Below are positions 25,894-35,205 of a stretch of DNA of 64,000 bases, piece after piece. The number at the start of each line of letters is the position of its first letter. Positions within the stretch are counted from its first letter, which is position 1. The notes below the pieces were generated by a model. The model had not been told where the DNA came from. It was given only the letters and a program-made list of their open reading frames with translations, and ran no database searches. The position numbers and the translations under genes are program-made. This DNA is from Streptomyces flaveolus (lineage in GTDB: Bacteria > Actinomycetota > Actinomycetes > Streptomycetales > Streptomycetaceae): positions 62,001 through 126,000 of the forward strand of contig NZ_BMRV01000017.1 in the NCBI RefSeq assembly GCF_014648815.1, read 5' to 3'.

Positions 25894-28800
25894 CTAGGGA
25901 CCGGCGTGGACCTGGCAGGCCCAGAGGCTGGGCGTCTCGGGGTACTGGTCGCGCAGCGCGCGCACCGTCGCGTGCAGGGCACCGGACGTGCGGGCCACGT
26001 CCAGCGCGCCGCCGCCGGTGTGGAGCTCCTCGTACACGCCCCGCGCGACCTCGGCGCCGATGGCGTCCACGACGTGCCACAGGGAGCCCACGACGTGCGG
26101 GAAACCCGCCATCTGCAGGGCGCTGACGATGTGGACGGCCTCGTCGGCGAGCTCCGGGCTGCTGCGCAGGGTGTCGCAGGCGGAGAGGTACGCCAGCCGC
26201 GCTGACGGCAGCCGCAGGCGGGCGAGGTCGCGGACGGTCAGCGGACGCTCGGTGGCGTCGTGCAGCACCAGCCGGCTCTCGGACAGGCGCTCCAGATCGC
26301 TGAGGGCGTGGCAGGCGAAGTGCGCGTGGGCGTGCCGGGGCAGGGCGGAGACGACCGCGGAGCGCGTGGCGGCGGTGTCCGCCAGCACCGCGGCCCCCGG
26401 CAGCAGGCCCGCCAGGTGCTCCCTCTCGCGGCGCGCGCCGGGCAGGGGAGCGGCGCCGGCGGCCTCCGACACGCCGACCACGAGCGTCGTGGCGCCCGCG
26501 GGCCGCGCGACACGCTGCCGGGCATGGTGCAGGGCCCGCAGCGTCGGTGTGTACGAGGACGTCACCCGGTCGAGCGCCCCGGACACGCCGTCGGCGGGAG
26601 CCGCCGCGTGCAGTGGCAGCGTGCCCAGGGCGCCGCCGGGCGACCACCACACGCGGGGCCACGGCCCGGCGGGCCGGGCCGGGAGGCCCAGGTGGTCCAG
26701 GACCGGGCCGGTGACCGTCCGCCACAGCCAGTCGAGGGTGTCCCGGACGACCTGCTGGGCGCGCCGCGCGTGCTTGCGTGAGGTTCCGGGCGTCTCGATA
26801 CGCACGAGCGCCTCCTCGAACGCCTCCCGGTGAGCCGCCGTCGTCCGCGCATCTAGACCGGGCAGCGGCACGGCGTCGACGGAACGCCCGGTGACGACCA
26901 GGGCGTCGCTGCCGTAGGGGGAGACGTTGACCAGGACCACCGGGCCGGCCGCGGCGGTCGCCCGCAGCTCGCTCTCGTCCCACTCCCGCACCGGGCGCAG
27001 CAGACCGAGGCCGGGGTGCTCGGCACGGATGCGGCGCGTGAGTTCCTGCCATTCGGCGGCCAGCCGCTGGCGCCGGTCGGCCCGCGCGTCCGCGGCGCGG
27101 GACGGGTGCGCCGGGCCGCCCGGGCCGCGGTCCGCGGACTCCTCGCTCAGCTGCTCCCGGCTCTCGGTCGCCGTGTCGAGCGCCGCCCGGAGCTCCTCGA
27201 ACCGCTCGGCGAGTGCCGGCGCCCTCTCCCGGAGCCGGGTGAGGTCGCTGTCCGCGTCGAAGGCATGGGACAGCAGGACGCCCCTGGCCTGTTCGAGGAG
27301 CCCCACCGCGAGCCCGGGCCGGCCGCAGCGCACCGCACAGGCGGCCGCGGCGGCCCCCAGGCCGACGGTCCGGCCGAGCAGCAACTCCTGGTCGTCGCGC
27401 AGCAGATGGCGCGGCGCGACGGAGTGCAGCAGGTCGACCGCCCGCACATAGCCGTCCAGAGCGCGGTCCCACACACCGAGCTCCGCCCAGAGGTCGCCGC
27501 AGGCCCGCGCGGCGTTCAGCCGCTCCGAGGGCGGGCACTGCTGCTCCAGTGCGGCCGTGCGGAACACCTCGGCCGCCTCCGCCAGATCGGCGTCGCGGCT
27601 CCGGCCGGTGCTCCGGTCCCGCAGGACGGCACCCAGGTTCGTCAGCCGCAGCGCGCGCCGCGCGTGACCGGGCGGGGTGACCTCGACCGCCCGGCGCAGC
27701 AGGGCGAGCGCCTCGGCCCGGACGCCGGGCGACACCAGGGAGCCGAGGCCCGACAGACGGGAGTCGGCGGCCACCGTCAGCGCTGCGGGCAGCTCGGGGG
27801 AGTCGTCGGGCAGCGCCGCGACGACCGCGTCGGCCAGCCGGCGCGCCTCCCGGACGTCACCGGGCCGCCACGCCCGCTCGCAGCGGGCCATCAGGGCCAT
27901 GGCCAGGTTGTGGCGCCGGCGCGGCAGGAGGGGGTCGTCCGCCGGGGTCAGCGCGAGTGCCTGCCGGAACAGCGCGACGGCTTCGTCGAGCCGGGCGGCC
28001 GGGTCGGGGGCACGCTCGGAACCGGTCATCACACTGATCCCCGTGGACCCGAGCAGCGTCGCGCGGTGCGCGCGGCCGAGCCCGGGCAGCCGCCCGGCAC
28101 GGTGCCGGCACTCCTGTGCCTCGCGCAGGTCCTCGCCGTCGCCCGAGAGCCCGTGGCGCAGCCCCAGGGCCATCCCGAGGTTCAGCAGCCGCACGCCGAG
28201 CACCTCGTGCCCGTCCGGGGTGAGCGCCACGCCCTCCCGCAGCGCTTCGATCGCCTCGTTCAGCTCCGCCGGGCGGCCGCTGTGCTCGTAACTGTCGCTC
28301 AGCACCAGGCCGAGATCGCAGAGCGTCACGGGTCGCTCCGGGTGACCCGGCGGCAGCAGCGACTCGGCCCGCCGCAGGAGCGCGAGGGCCTCGGCCAGGT
28401 CCGCGCGGTTGCCCTCGGGGTCGAGCCGGTAGCGGGCGTGCAGCGCCATCGCGGGCGCGAGCAGCCGCGTCGCGGTGCGGGGCGTCGCCTGCGTGGACAC
28501 GGCCGCCACGGCGGACAGATGCGAGATCGCCGCGTCCAGATCGGCGGGATCGCCGCTCAGCGCGTAGCGGGCCCGCAGCGCGTTGCCCAGCGCGGCGCGT
28601 ATACCGACGCGCTGATCCGGGTCCCGCGCCGCGTTCAGGGCCTCGCTGAACACCGCGACCGCCTCGTGCAGATCGTGCGGCCGGCCGGCGCGCTGGTAGC
28701 GCAGGACGAGTGCGAGGCCCAGGTTGATGCCTGCCGCGGCCGGGCCCTTCGGGTCGCCGGGAGCGGCCCGGCGGAACAGGTCCACCACCTCGTCGCACTC

Positions 28801-29715
28801 CTCGACGGTGCCGCCCTCCCGGTGCCGCAGAGCGAGCAGCGTGGCGCCCAGGGTGCTCAGGCAGTGGGCCAGATGCGGGCTGCCGGCGGGAAGTTGGGCC
28901 AGCACGTCGCGGGCGATGCCGGCGGCGTCGTACAGGTCCTCCGGGTCGTGCGCGCGCTGGTAGCGGTCCAGCAGCTGGATGCCCAGATTGCTGAGGGCGG
29001 GGAGCCGGTCGGGGGAGTGGCCGGGGAGGGCCTTGAGGGTGCGGTGGGTGAGAAGGAGCTCGGTGTCCGGGCCGGCCTCCGCCCCGTCCCGCTCGCCGAG
29101 GGACAGGGCGTGGGTCAGATCGGCGACCAGGGCGCCGTACGCGGGGTCGTCCTCCGGGGTCGCGAGGACGGCGAGGCTGCCCGCGGCGACGGCCGTGGCG
29201 AGCAGTATCTCGCGGCTCGGTGCCGAGGCGCTCACCCGCTCGGCCAGTGCGTACAGACGCAGGTCGTCCTCGGTGGCGTCGCGCGGCGGCCGGTGCTGCC
29301 GGCCCTCGGCCGCGATCAGGGACGCGGCGCACTGCGCCGACCACTCGGCGACACCGTCGGCGTTCGCCGGGTCGGGGAGGTCCGCGGGGTCGGCGGCGGC
29401 GAAGCCGGCCGCCAACTGCGGTGGCACGAGCCGGGGATCGGCCACCCACACGGGGAAGAGCAGCGTGCCGGCCATCGCCCCGTGGATGCTGCCCTCGATG
29501 CCGGAGGTGGCCGACGCGCGGGCGACGCACAGCCACCCGGCCACGTGCCGGGCCTCCAGATCGGTCCTCGGGTCCGTGGCCCGCAGCAGCGCCCGCAGTT
29601 CGGAGTCCGCGGCCGGGCCGAACACCACGCCCGGGTCCACCCCCGTGTCCGCGGTGCCGGCCCGCGCGAGGCGTGCGCCGACGGCCTGTACGAGCCGGTC
29701 CCGGTCGTCCCTCAC
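25894..29715 (-). CDS. TPR-repeat CHAT-domain protein (caspase-like protease fold)
   Basis: A 1273-residue protein. The N-terminal 150 residues are an alpha-helical domain seen at the start of actinobacterial CHAT proteins; about residues 190-880 are a long array of degenerate tetratricopeptide repeats (unit pattern LPALSNLGIQLLDRYQR, then DLDAAISHL); the last 330 form a CHAT domain. The caspase-type dyad is intact: His1136 in HFACHALSD and Cys1180 in LAYLSACDTLRSS. CHAT-TPR proteins are thought to be proteolytic effectors or scaffolds in conflict and cell-death systems, as in gRAMP-associated TPR-CHAT. The GTG with a GGGGG stretch ahead was chosen; upstream frame is not conserved. It is divergent from a Cys-motif protein and a membrane protein. 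Confidence 0.88.
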   Translation of the reverse strand: MRDDRDRLVQAVGARLARAGTADTGVDPGVVFGPAADSELRALLRATDPRTDLEARHVAGWLCVARASATSGIEGSIHGAMAGTLLFPVWVADPRLVPPQLAAGFAAADPADLPDPANADGVAEWSAQCAASLIAAEGRQHRPPRDATEDDLRLYALAERVSASAPSREILLATAVAAGSLAVLATPEDDPAYGALVADLTHALSLGERDGAEAGPDTELLLTHRTLKALPGHSPDRLPALSNLGIQLLDRYQRAHDPEDLYDAAGIARDVLAQLPAGSPHLAHCLSTLGATLLALRHREGGTVEECDEVVDLFRRAAPGDPKGPAAAGINLGLALVLRYQRAGRPHDLHEAVAVFSEALNAARDPDQRVGIRAALGNALRARYALSGDPADLDAAISHLSAVAAVSTQATPRTATRLLAPAMALHARYRLDPEGNRADLAEALALLRRAESLLPPGHPERPVTLCDLGLVLSDSYEHSGRPAELNEAIEALREGVALTPDGHEVLGVRLLNLGMALGLRHGLSGDGEDLREAQECRHRAGRLPGLGRAHRATLLGSTGISVMTGSERAPDPAARLDEAVALFRQALALTPADDPLLPRRRHNLAMALMARCERAWRPGDVREARRLADAVVAALPDDSPELPAALTVAADSRLSGLGSLVSPGVRAEALALLRRAVEVTPPGHARRALRLTNLGAVLRDRSTGRSRDADLAEAAEVFRTAALEQQCPPSERLNAARACGDLWAELGVWDRALDGYVRAVDLLHSVAPRHLLRDDQELLLGRTVGLGAAAAACAVRCGRPGLAVGLLEQARGVLLSHAFDADSDLTRLRERAPALAERFEELRAALDTATESREQLSEESADRGPGGPAHPSRAADARADRRQRLAAEWQELTRRIRAEHPGLGLLRPVREWDESELRATAAAGPVVLVNVSPYGSDALVVTGRSVDAVPLPGLDARTTAAHREAFEEALVRIETPGTSRKHARRAQQVVRDTLDWLWRTVTGPVLDHLGLPARPAGPWPRVWWSPGGALGTLPLHAAAPADGVSGALDRVTSSYTPTLRALHHARQRVARPAGATTLVVGVSEAAGAAPLPGARREREHLAGLLPGAAVLADTAATRSAVVSALPRHAHAHFACHALSDLERLSESRLVLHDATERPLTVRDLARLRLPSARLAYLSACDTLRSSPELADEAVHIVSALQMAGFPHVVGSLWHVVDAIGAEVARGVYEELHTGGGALDVARTSGALHATVRALRDQYPETPSLWACQVHAGP

Positions 29716-29794
29716 CCTGTCGTCCCCCTGCAGTCGACTCCGGCGGCTTGGCGACTCACTCTCCACTGTGCCCGTCCTGAGGCACACTGGGACC

Positions 29795-30187
29795 ATGACC
29801 GTATCGCCCGACGTTCCCGAACTCTTGCACCGGCAGGCGGCGTTGTGCGCCCTGCTCGGCTCCCGGGAGGAGATGCAGCGGCCCGGCGTCGGGGAGGCGG
29901 CCGAGCGCGCGCGGGACCTGCTGCGCGCGGGCGCGGGCGCCGACGAACTCGCCGCCTGCTTCGACGCCCTCGACCACGCCCTGCGCCGGGCCGGGTACGC
30001 GGGCGGGCTGCTCGTCGCGTCCCGGGGCGTCGGGGTGCCCGGCGTGAGCACCCACCTCAAGGTGGCCGTGTGCCCCGGACCGGCACGCTGCAGCCGCACC
30101 GAACGGGTCCGCGACCTGCTGCCCGCCCCGCACTGTGCCGTCCACGACGCACGCATGCACAAGGCGCGCCTGCGCCCCGACCGGTGA
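29795..30187 (+). CDS. Small protein with CPxxxxCSR motif, divergent from the CHAT gene
   Basis: A 130-residue protein with a helical N-terminal half (VPELLHRQAALCALLG to CFDALDHALRRAG) and a beta-rich C-terminal half ending in VAVCPGPARCSRTERV and APHCAVHDARM. Cysteines 93, 99 and 114 with nearby His could bind zinc or form a disulfide. Not recognised as a named family. The ATG is 79 bases from the CHAT start on the other strand, so the two share a promoter region. The next gene, a membrane protein, starts 22 bases after its stop, so those two are probably one operon. Confidence 0.7.
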   Translation: MTVSPDVPELLHRQAALCALLGSREEMQRPGVGEAAERARDLLRAGAGADELAACFDALDHALRRAGYAGGLLVASRGVGVPGVSTHLKVAVCPGPARCSRTERVRDLLPAPHCAVHDARMHKARLRPDR

Positions 30188-30209
30188 CCGCGCCCGGGCC
30201 AACGACACC

Positions 30210-31136
30210 GTGAACCCACTCCTCGCCACCCTGGGCGGCAAACTCACCGAGCGCTGGCTGAACCTGCTGGTGCTGCCCGGCGCCCTCTTCCTCGCCGTCG
30301 CGGCCGTCGGCACCCGCCTCGGGCACCGTCACTGGCACGACGTCGACCGGCTGCGCGGCACGCTGGACGACCTCGCCGCCCGGCCCGCGCTGGACCGGAC
30401 CGGCACGGCCGCACTCCTGGTGGCGTTCGTCCTGCTGACCGCCGCGGCGGCGGCGCTCGCCGCGCAGTTCCTCGGCGGCGCGATCGAGCGGTACTGGCTG
30501 CGTGCGGGCCGCGATCCGCTCTCGCGCGCCCTCACCACGCGACGGCGGCGCCGGTGGACCCGGCGGGACGCCGAGCTCGAGGAGACGGTGGCCCGCACCA
30601 CTCCGTCCGGCGGGGGAGCGGACGGCGCGCTGACGGTCCCCGCGGCCGTGTGGGCGCGGATCCAGGACCTCGCCGAGGCCCGCGACCGCATCTCGCTGCG
30701 CGCGCCGGTGCGGCCCTGCTGGTACGGGGACCGCATGCAGGCGGTGGCGGACCGCGTCGAGGACGCCTACGGTGCCGACCTCGCGGCGCTGTGGCCCCGG
30801 CTGTGGCTGATCCTCCCCGAACCCGCCGTACGGCAGATCCAGTCGTCCCGCGACTCCTTCGGCGCCGCGGGACGGCTCGCGGCCTGGGCGGCCGGCTATG
30901 CCCTGGTCGCCTGCTGGTGGTGGCCGGCCGCGCTGCCCGCCGTCGCCTGCGCCGCCGTGTCCCGGGCACGGGCCCGGGCGGCGCTGGAGGCGCTGGCGGA
31001 ACTCGTCGAGGCCGCCGTCGACGTCCACGGCAGGGAACTGGCCGCCCGGGTCGGCCTGGTGGCCCCGGACGCGGCCGGGCCGCTGGCCGCCGCCACGGCC
31101 GACCGGATGTCGGAGCTCTTCCGGAAGGCCGGCTGA
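30210..31136 (+). CDS. Uncharacterised membrane protein next to CHAT cluster
   Basis: A 308-residue protein with three clear hydrophobic segments: about 17-38 (LNLLVLPGALFLAVAAVG), 62-86 (ALLVAFVLLTAAAAALAAQ) and 225-255 (WAAGYALVACWWWPAALPAV). Between the second and third is a basic, Arg-rich cytoplasmic stretch (ALTTRRRRRWTRRDAE) and a soluble helical part with RPCWYGDRMQAV and IQSSRDSFGAAG. Start GTG with VNPLLATLGGKL; no good ribosome site, so coupling to the gene before is likely. No known family could be named. Its place suggests a partner of the CHAT protein at the membrane; that is inference. Confidence 0.7.
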   Translation: MNPLLATLGGKLTERWLNLLVLPGALFLAVAAVGTRLGHRHWHDVDRLRGTLDDLAARPALDRTGTAALLVAFVLLTAAAAALAAQFLGGAIERYWLRAGRDPLSRALTTRRRRRWTRRDAELEETVARTTPSGGGADGALTVPAAVWARIQDLAEARDRISLRAPVRPCWYGDRMQAVADRVEDAYGADLAALWPRLWLILPEPAVRQIQSSRDSFGAAGRLAAWAAGYALVACWWWPAALPAVACAAVSRARARAALEALAELVEAAVDVHGRELAARVGLVAPDAAGPLAAATADRMSELFRKAG

Positions 31137-31166
31137 GGCCGTGGCCGGATCGGCCGGGCCGCCGGA

Positions 31167-32039
31167 TCAGTCCAGACCGAGGACGTCCATGGTGTGCTCG
31201 GCCATGCGGCGCTCTCCCAGGGCGTTGGGGTGGACGGGGACCAGGTTCCGGCCGAACAGCAGCGGTTCGATCCACCGGGTGCCGGCGGCCTTGCAGGCGT
31301 CGTGCCCCTCGGAGGCCCCGGCGAAGTCCACGTAGGTGACGCCGGTCTCCTCGGCGGCGCGCCGGACGACCGCGTTGAGGTGCGCCTGGATGCCCCGCAG
31401 ATAGGGCACGTCACCGGAGGCGACCGGCAGCTTCAGGAAGCAGGACGGATCGGCGGTGGCTGGCACGATCCACGGGTAACCCAGGGCCGCCACACGGGCG
31501 TTGGGCGCCTTCGCGCGGACGGCGCGCAGCGCCTCCTTGAGGGCGGGGTACGTGTTCGCCTCGATCTGGTCGTCGAAGGACGTGCCGTGCTTGTCCTTGC
31601 AGGGGCTGCCCTTGCCGCCACTGAGCAGTCCCGCGGTGCCGCAGGCCGTCACCGCGTTGATGAAGGTGCCGTTGTCGTTGCCGCCGATGGTCAGCGTCAC
31701 CAGGTCCGTTCCCGCGCCGAGCGCGTCCACCTGGGGGGCGACTCCCGGGTACTGGGCCTTCGTGAAGTGCTTGGTCTCGGCGGCGCCGCACGTGACGTCG
31801 TCGAGGCGGGCGCCCGTCCGGGAGGCGATGACGTGCGGGTAGTTCGCGGTGGAGCGCAGACACAGCAGGTTCGTCGGGTCCACGGGCAGGACGCCGGAGC
31901 CGGCGCTGTAGCTGTCGCCGAGGGCGACGTAGTCGAGGGACGGTGTGGTGTCGGCGGCGGCAGTGGTGACACTGAGGGCCAGCGTGCCGACCACGGCTGC
32001 TGTCGCGGTCATGACACGGCGCACGGCATGCTTCGGCAT
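31167..32039 (-). CDS. Secreted SGNH/GDSL-family esterase/lipase
   Basis: A 290-residue exported hydrolase. Signal peptide about 1-29 (VRRVMTATAAVVGTLALSV). Block I is ALGDSYSAGSG with nucleophile Ser43, block III is GGNDNGTF, and the late catalytic His is in LVPVHPNALGE. Six cysteines fit the three disulfides known in Streptomyces SGNH lipases of this length. The DNA before it is unusually AT-rich for this genome (about 32150-32190). ATG chosen because it begins the signal peptide; the frame continues upstream without conservation. Confidence 0.92.
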   Translation of the reverse strand: MPKHAVRRVMTATAAVVGTLALSVTTAAADTTPSLDYVALGDSYSAGSGVLPVDPTNLLCLRSTANYPHVIASRTGARLDDVTCGAAETKHFTKAQYPGVAPQVDALGAGTDLVTLTIGGNDNGTFINAVTACGTAGLLSGGKGSPCKDKHGTSFDDQIEANTYPALKEALRAVRAKAPNARVAALGYPWIVPATADPSCFLKLPVASGDVPYLRGIQAHLNAVVRRAAEETGVTYVDFAGASEGHDACKAAGTRWIEPLLFGRNLVPVHPNALGERRMAEHTMDVLGLD

Positions 32040-32349
32040 GTGCTCTCTCTTCTCGGGAAGCGGGCACGCGAAAGCGGGCACGGCGGTGCCCGCGCAGGCG
32101 TGCTGATAGGTGAGAGTGCGGCGGCTCGAGCGAAGGAACGTGGAGTACCGAACGCGAGTTACCAATCGGTTCTACCGTTAAGTAATGTGCCCGCGCCCTC
32201 GTCACCGCGTCAACGTTGTTGACTGAACTTCTTGCAGCGGACCCGGCCGTGCCCGACGACGCCTGACAGCACCCGGGGAGTGCCCGAGCTGTTCTAAAGT
32301 GGCCTTCACCAGTGCAGACGACTGCGGATCAGTGAGGTAGTCACCAACC
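32040..32349. promoter_or_regulatory. Divergent promoter region between SGNH lipase and htpG
   Basis: A 310-bp gap without a gene. It holds an AT-rich stretch with CGGT-TCT-ACCG (32167-32177), likely near the lipase promoter. Upstream of htpG, GTTCTAAAGTGG near 32290 may serve as a -10 region. No HspR (HAIR) or CIRCE inverted repeat was found, so control of htpG through those repressors is not supported here. Confidence 0.4.
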
Positions 32350-34248
32350 ATGCCGACCGAAACGTTTGAGTTCCAGGTAGAGGCGCGTCAGCTCCTGCAG
32401 CTGATGATCCACTCGGTCTACTCGAACAAGGACGTCTTCCTGCGCGAGCTCGTCTCCAACGCCTCCGACGCGCTGGACAAGCTGCGCCTGGCCGCCCTGA
32501 GGGACGACACGCTCGACGTCGACGTGAGCGACCTGCACATCGAACTCGACATCGACAGCCAGGCCCGCACCCTCACCGTGCGGGACAACGGCATCGGGAT
32601 GTCGTACGACGAGGTCACGCGGCTCATCGGCACCATCGCCAACTCGGGCACGGCCGCCTTCCTCAAGGAACTGCGCGAGGCCCAGGACGGTGACGGGACC
32701 GACGGGCTCATCGGGCAGTTCGGCGTCGGCTTCTACTCGGGCTTCATGGTGGCCGACGAGGTCACCCTCGTGACCCGCCGCGCCGGCGAGCCCCAGGGCA
32801 CACGCTGGACCTCACGAGGCGAGGGCACGTACACCCTGGAAACGGTCGACGAGGCGCCGCAGGGAACCGCCGTCACCCTCCACCTCAAGCCGGCGGACAC
32901 CGAGAACCAGCTCCACGACTACACCTCCCCCTGGAAGGTGAGGGAGATCGTCAAGCGGTACTCGGACTTCATCACGTGGCCCATCCGCCTCGTCGGGGGG
33001 ACCGGAGACGACGGCGAGCCCGGTGAGGCCGAGACCCTCAACTCGATGAAGGCCCTGTGGGCGCGCCCGCGCGACGAGGTGTCCGACGACGAGTACCACG
33101 AGCTGTACAAGCACCTCAGCCACGACTGGCGCGAGCCGCTGGAGACGATCCGGTTCCAGGCGGAGGGCACCTTCGAGTACCAGGCCCTCCTCTTCGTCCC
33201 CTCCCACGCCCCGCACGACCTGTTCACCCAGGGACACCGGCGCGGCGTGCAGCTCTATGTGAAGCGCGTCTTCATCATGGACGACTGCGAGGAACTCCTC
33301 CCGCCCTACCTGCGCTTCGTCAAGGGCGTCGTCGACGCGCAGGACCTCTCGCTCAACGTCTCCCGCGAGATCCTCCAGCAGGACCGCCACATCCGGATGA
33401 TCCAGCGCCGCCTGACCAAGAAGGTCCTGTCGACGGTCAAGGACATGATGGCGTCCGCGCCGGACCGCTACGCCACGCTGTGGCGGGAGTTCGGCGCCGT
33501 CCTCAAGGAAGGCCTGATCACCGACTCCGAGAACCGCGACGCGATCCTCGCCGTCTCCTCGTTCGCCACCACCCACGACACCGAAGCGCCGGTCACGCTG
33601 AAGCAGTACGTGGAGCGGATGAAGGAGGGACAGGACACCGTCTGGTTCATGACGGGCGAGTCCCGGCAGGCCATGGAGGCCTCCCCGCACATGGAGGCCT
33701 TCCGGGCCAAGGGCGTCGAGGTCCTGCTGCTCACCGACCCGGTGGACGAGGTGTGGACCGACGCGGTGGGGGAGTACGAGGGCAAGCGGCTGCGGTCCGT
33801 GACCAAGGGCGAGATCGACCTCGACGGCGACGAGGACGAGAAGCCCGACGCCGAGAAGGACCGGCGGAGCGAGGAGTACGCCGGGCTGCTCGGCTGGATG
33901 ACCGAGCACCTGGGCGAGGACGTCAAGGAGGTCCGCCTCTCCTCCCGCCTCACGGTCTCCCCGGCCTGTGTCGTCTCCGACCCCGACGACCTCACGCCCG
34001 CGCTGGAGAACATGTACCGGGCGATGGGCCAAGAGGTCCCCCACGCCAAGCGCATCCTCGAACTCAACCCGGAGCACCAGCTGGTGAAGGCCCTGAACCG
34101 GGCCTACACCGAGCGCGAGGACCGCACGGAGGTCACCGAGACCGCCGAACTCCTCCACGCCCTCGCGGTGCTCGCCGAGGGCGGCCGGCCCCAGGAGCCG
34201 GCCCGGTTCGTCAAGCTCGTGGCGGACCGCCTGGAGCGCACCCTGTAG
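32350..34248 (+). CDS. htpG: Molecular chaperone HtpG (Hsp90)
   Basis: A 632-residue cytoplasmic Hsp90. The GHKL ATPase domain (1-225) starts with [20 protein letters not shown], then [36 protein letters not shown] and [15 protein letters not shown]. The middle client-binding domain (about 235-490) has [20 protein letters not shown] and [12 protein letters not shown], with the catalytic Arg context intact; the C-terminal dimerisation domain ends with [14 protein letters not shown]. Length and order match E. coli HtpG. It stands alone with a strong terminator after it. The spacing of GAGG to ATG is longer than ideal. Confidence 0.98.
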
Positions 34249-34274
34249 GCCCACCGGCCGGCACGCGGGACGGC

Positions 34275-34308
34275 CGGCTGAGGGCGCCCCCCCGGCCGCC
34301 CTCAGCCG
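34275..34308. terminator. Bidirectional terminator between htpG and secreted peptide gene
   Basis: A 12-bp stem CGGCTGAGGGCG / CGCCCTCAGCCG with a 10-nt loop. It overlaps the last codons of the convergent small secreted protein gene. Confidence 0.65.
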
Positions 34309-34634
34309 CCGTACTCGATGGCCACCCCGCCGACGCCGGTCGTGAGCGGTCCGCTGCAGCCCACGCCGACCGAACTGGTCCCGCCGGGCGACACGTAGAT
34401 CCAGTTCGAGTAGGTGTCGACGGACCACCCGCAGATCGCGCGCACCGAGAACGCGTGCAGCTGCGTCCCGGGGTTGTGGCACTCGCCGTAGGCCGTGTCG
34501 TCGGCGATCCAGGTGCGGCACTGCAGCACGTTGCCCTCGGCGGCCGCGGGTGAGGCGGTCACGAGGCCGACTCCCCCCGTCAGAGCGACCGCGGCCGCTC
34601 CGGTGACGAGTGCGCGCTTGAAGAGAACCTTCAT
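34302..34634 (-). CDS. Small secreted cysteine-containing protein
   Basis: A 110-residue exported protein: signal peptide to about residue 32 (FKRALVTGAAAVALTGGVGL, cut after SPAAA) and a mature part of about 78 residues with four cysteines (39, 52, 68, 93), enough for two disulfides, and a Gly/Ser-rich end. Similar small extracellular proteins are common in Streptomyces and largely unstudied. GCAGGAC before the ATG. Function unknown. Confidence 0.8.
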   Translation of the reverse strand: MKVLFKRALVTGAAAVALTGGVGLVTASPAAAEGNVLQCRTWIADDTAYGECHNPGTQLHAFSVRAICGWSVDTYSNWIYVSPGGTSSVGVGCSGPLTTGVGGVAIEYGG

Positions 34635-34758
34635 GTCCTGCCCTTCCGTTCACCGACGTTCCGTTCAGTGAAGTCCCTGGGTGCGTCGGCGTGAACCTGT
34701 GACCTGACAGGGAGGGCCCGAGCCGCGCGCCACCGGCCGGAGCTGAGAGGGTGGGGGC

Positions 34759-35202
34759 ATGCGTCTGTACGAAGAACGTCTCGGCGTCCCGAGATCCGCG
34801 TTCTGGGTCGCCGCCCTGCTGAGCGTGATGGCGGCCGTCGTCCTGCTGCCCTTCGGGCCCGTCGCCGCCGTCACCGGGCTGGCGGTCGTGGCCGCCCTCA
34901 CCGCACTGGCGCTGCACGCCTACGGTGCCGCCGCCATCGTGGTGACCGACCGGCACCTGACGGCCGGACAGCTCAGGTTCCCCCTCACCGCCCTCGGACT
35001 GGCGGAGATCCTCGACGCCGAAGAGGCGTTCCTGTGGCGCACTCGGCGGGCCGACGTCCGCGCGAAGATGCTGCTGCGCAGCCACATCCCGACGGCCCTG
35101 CGCATCGAGATCGACGACCCGGACTGCCCCGCCCCCTACGTGTACCTCTCCACCCGGCAGCCGACCACCCTCCTCGCCGTGCTGTCCTTCGCCCGCCGCT
35201 GA
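34759..35202 (+). CDS. DUF3093 domain membrane protein
   Basis: A 147-residue protein beginning MRLYEERLGVPRSAFWVAAL, the standard start of DUF3093. Two hydrophobic helices lie at about 15-32 and 36-58; the remaining soluble part has VVTDRHLTAGQLRFPL and RIEIDDPDCPAPYVYLSTR, both family marks. DUF3093 is an actinobacterial family often near dut and is of unknown role. Here it is not next to dut. It ends three bases from the convergent dioxygenase gene. Confidence 0.88.
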   Translation: MRLYEERLGVPRSAFWVAALLSVMAAVVLLPFGPVAAVTGLAVVAALTALALHAYGAAAIVVTDRHLTAGQLRFPLTALGLAEILDAEEAFLWRTRRADVRAKMLLRSHIPTALRIEIDDPDCPAPYVYLSTRQPTTLLAVLSFARR

Positions 35203-35205
35203 CCG

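Noticed and set aside
27016..30213. A 1065-codon plus-strand frame across the CHAT gene
   Set aside because: Same shadow effect; the minus strand encodes TPR and CHAT motifs, the plus-strand product is low-complexity Gln/Arg/Gly.
29716..30219. Extension of the CHAT protein to an upstream ATG at 30219
   Set aside because: It would run over the divergent small gene and the added 168 residues show no conservation or signal; the GTG at 29715 fits the promoter layout.
32221..32349. HspR/HAIR or CIRCE site for htpG
   Set aside because: Neither inverted repeat can be found before htpG.
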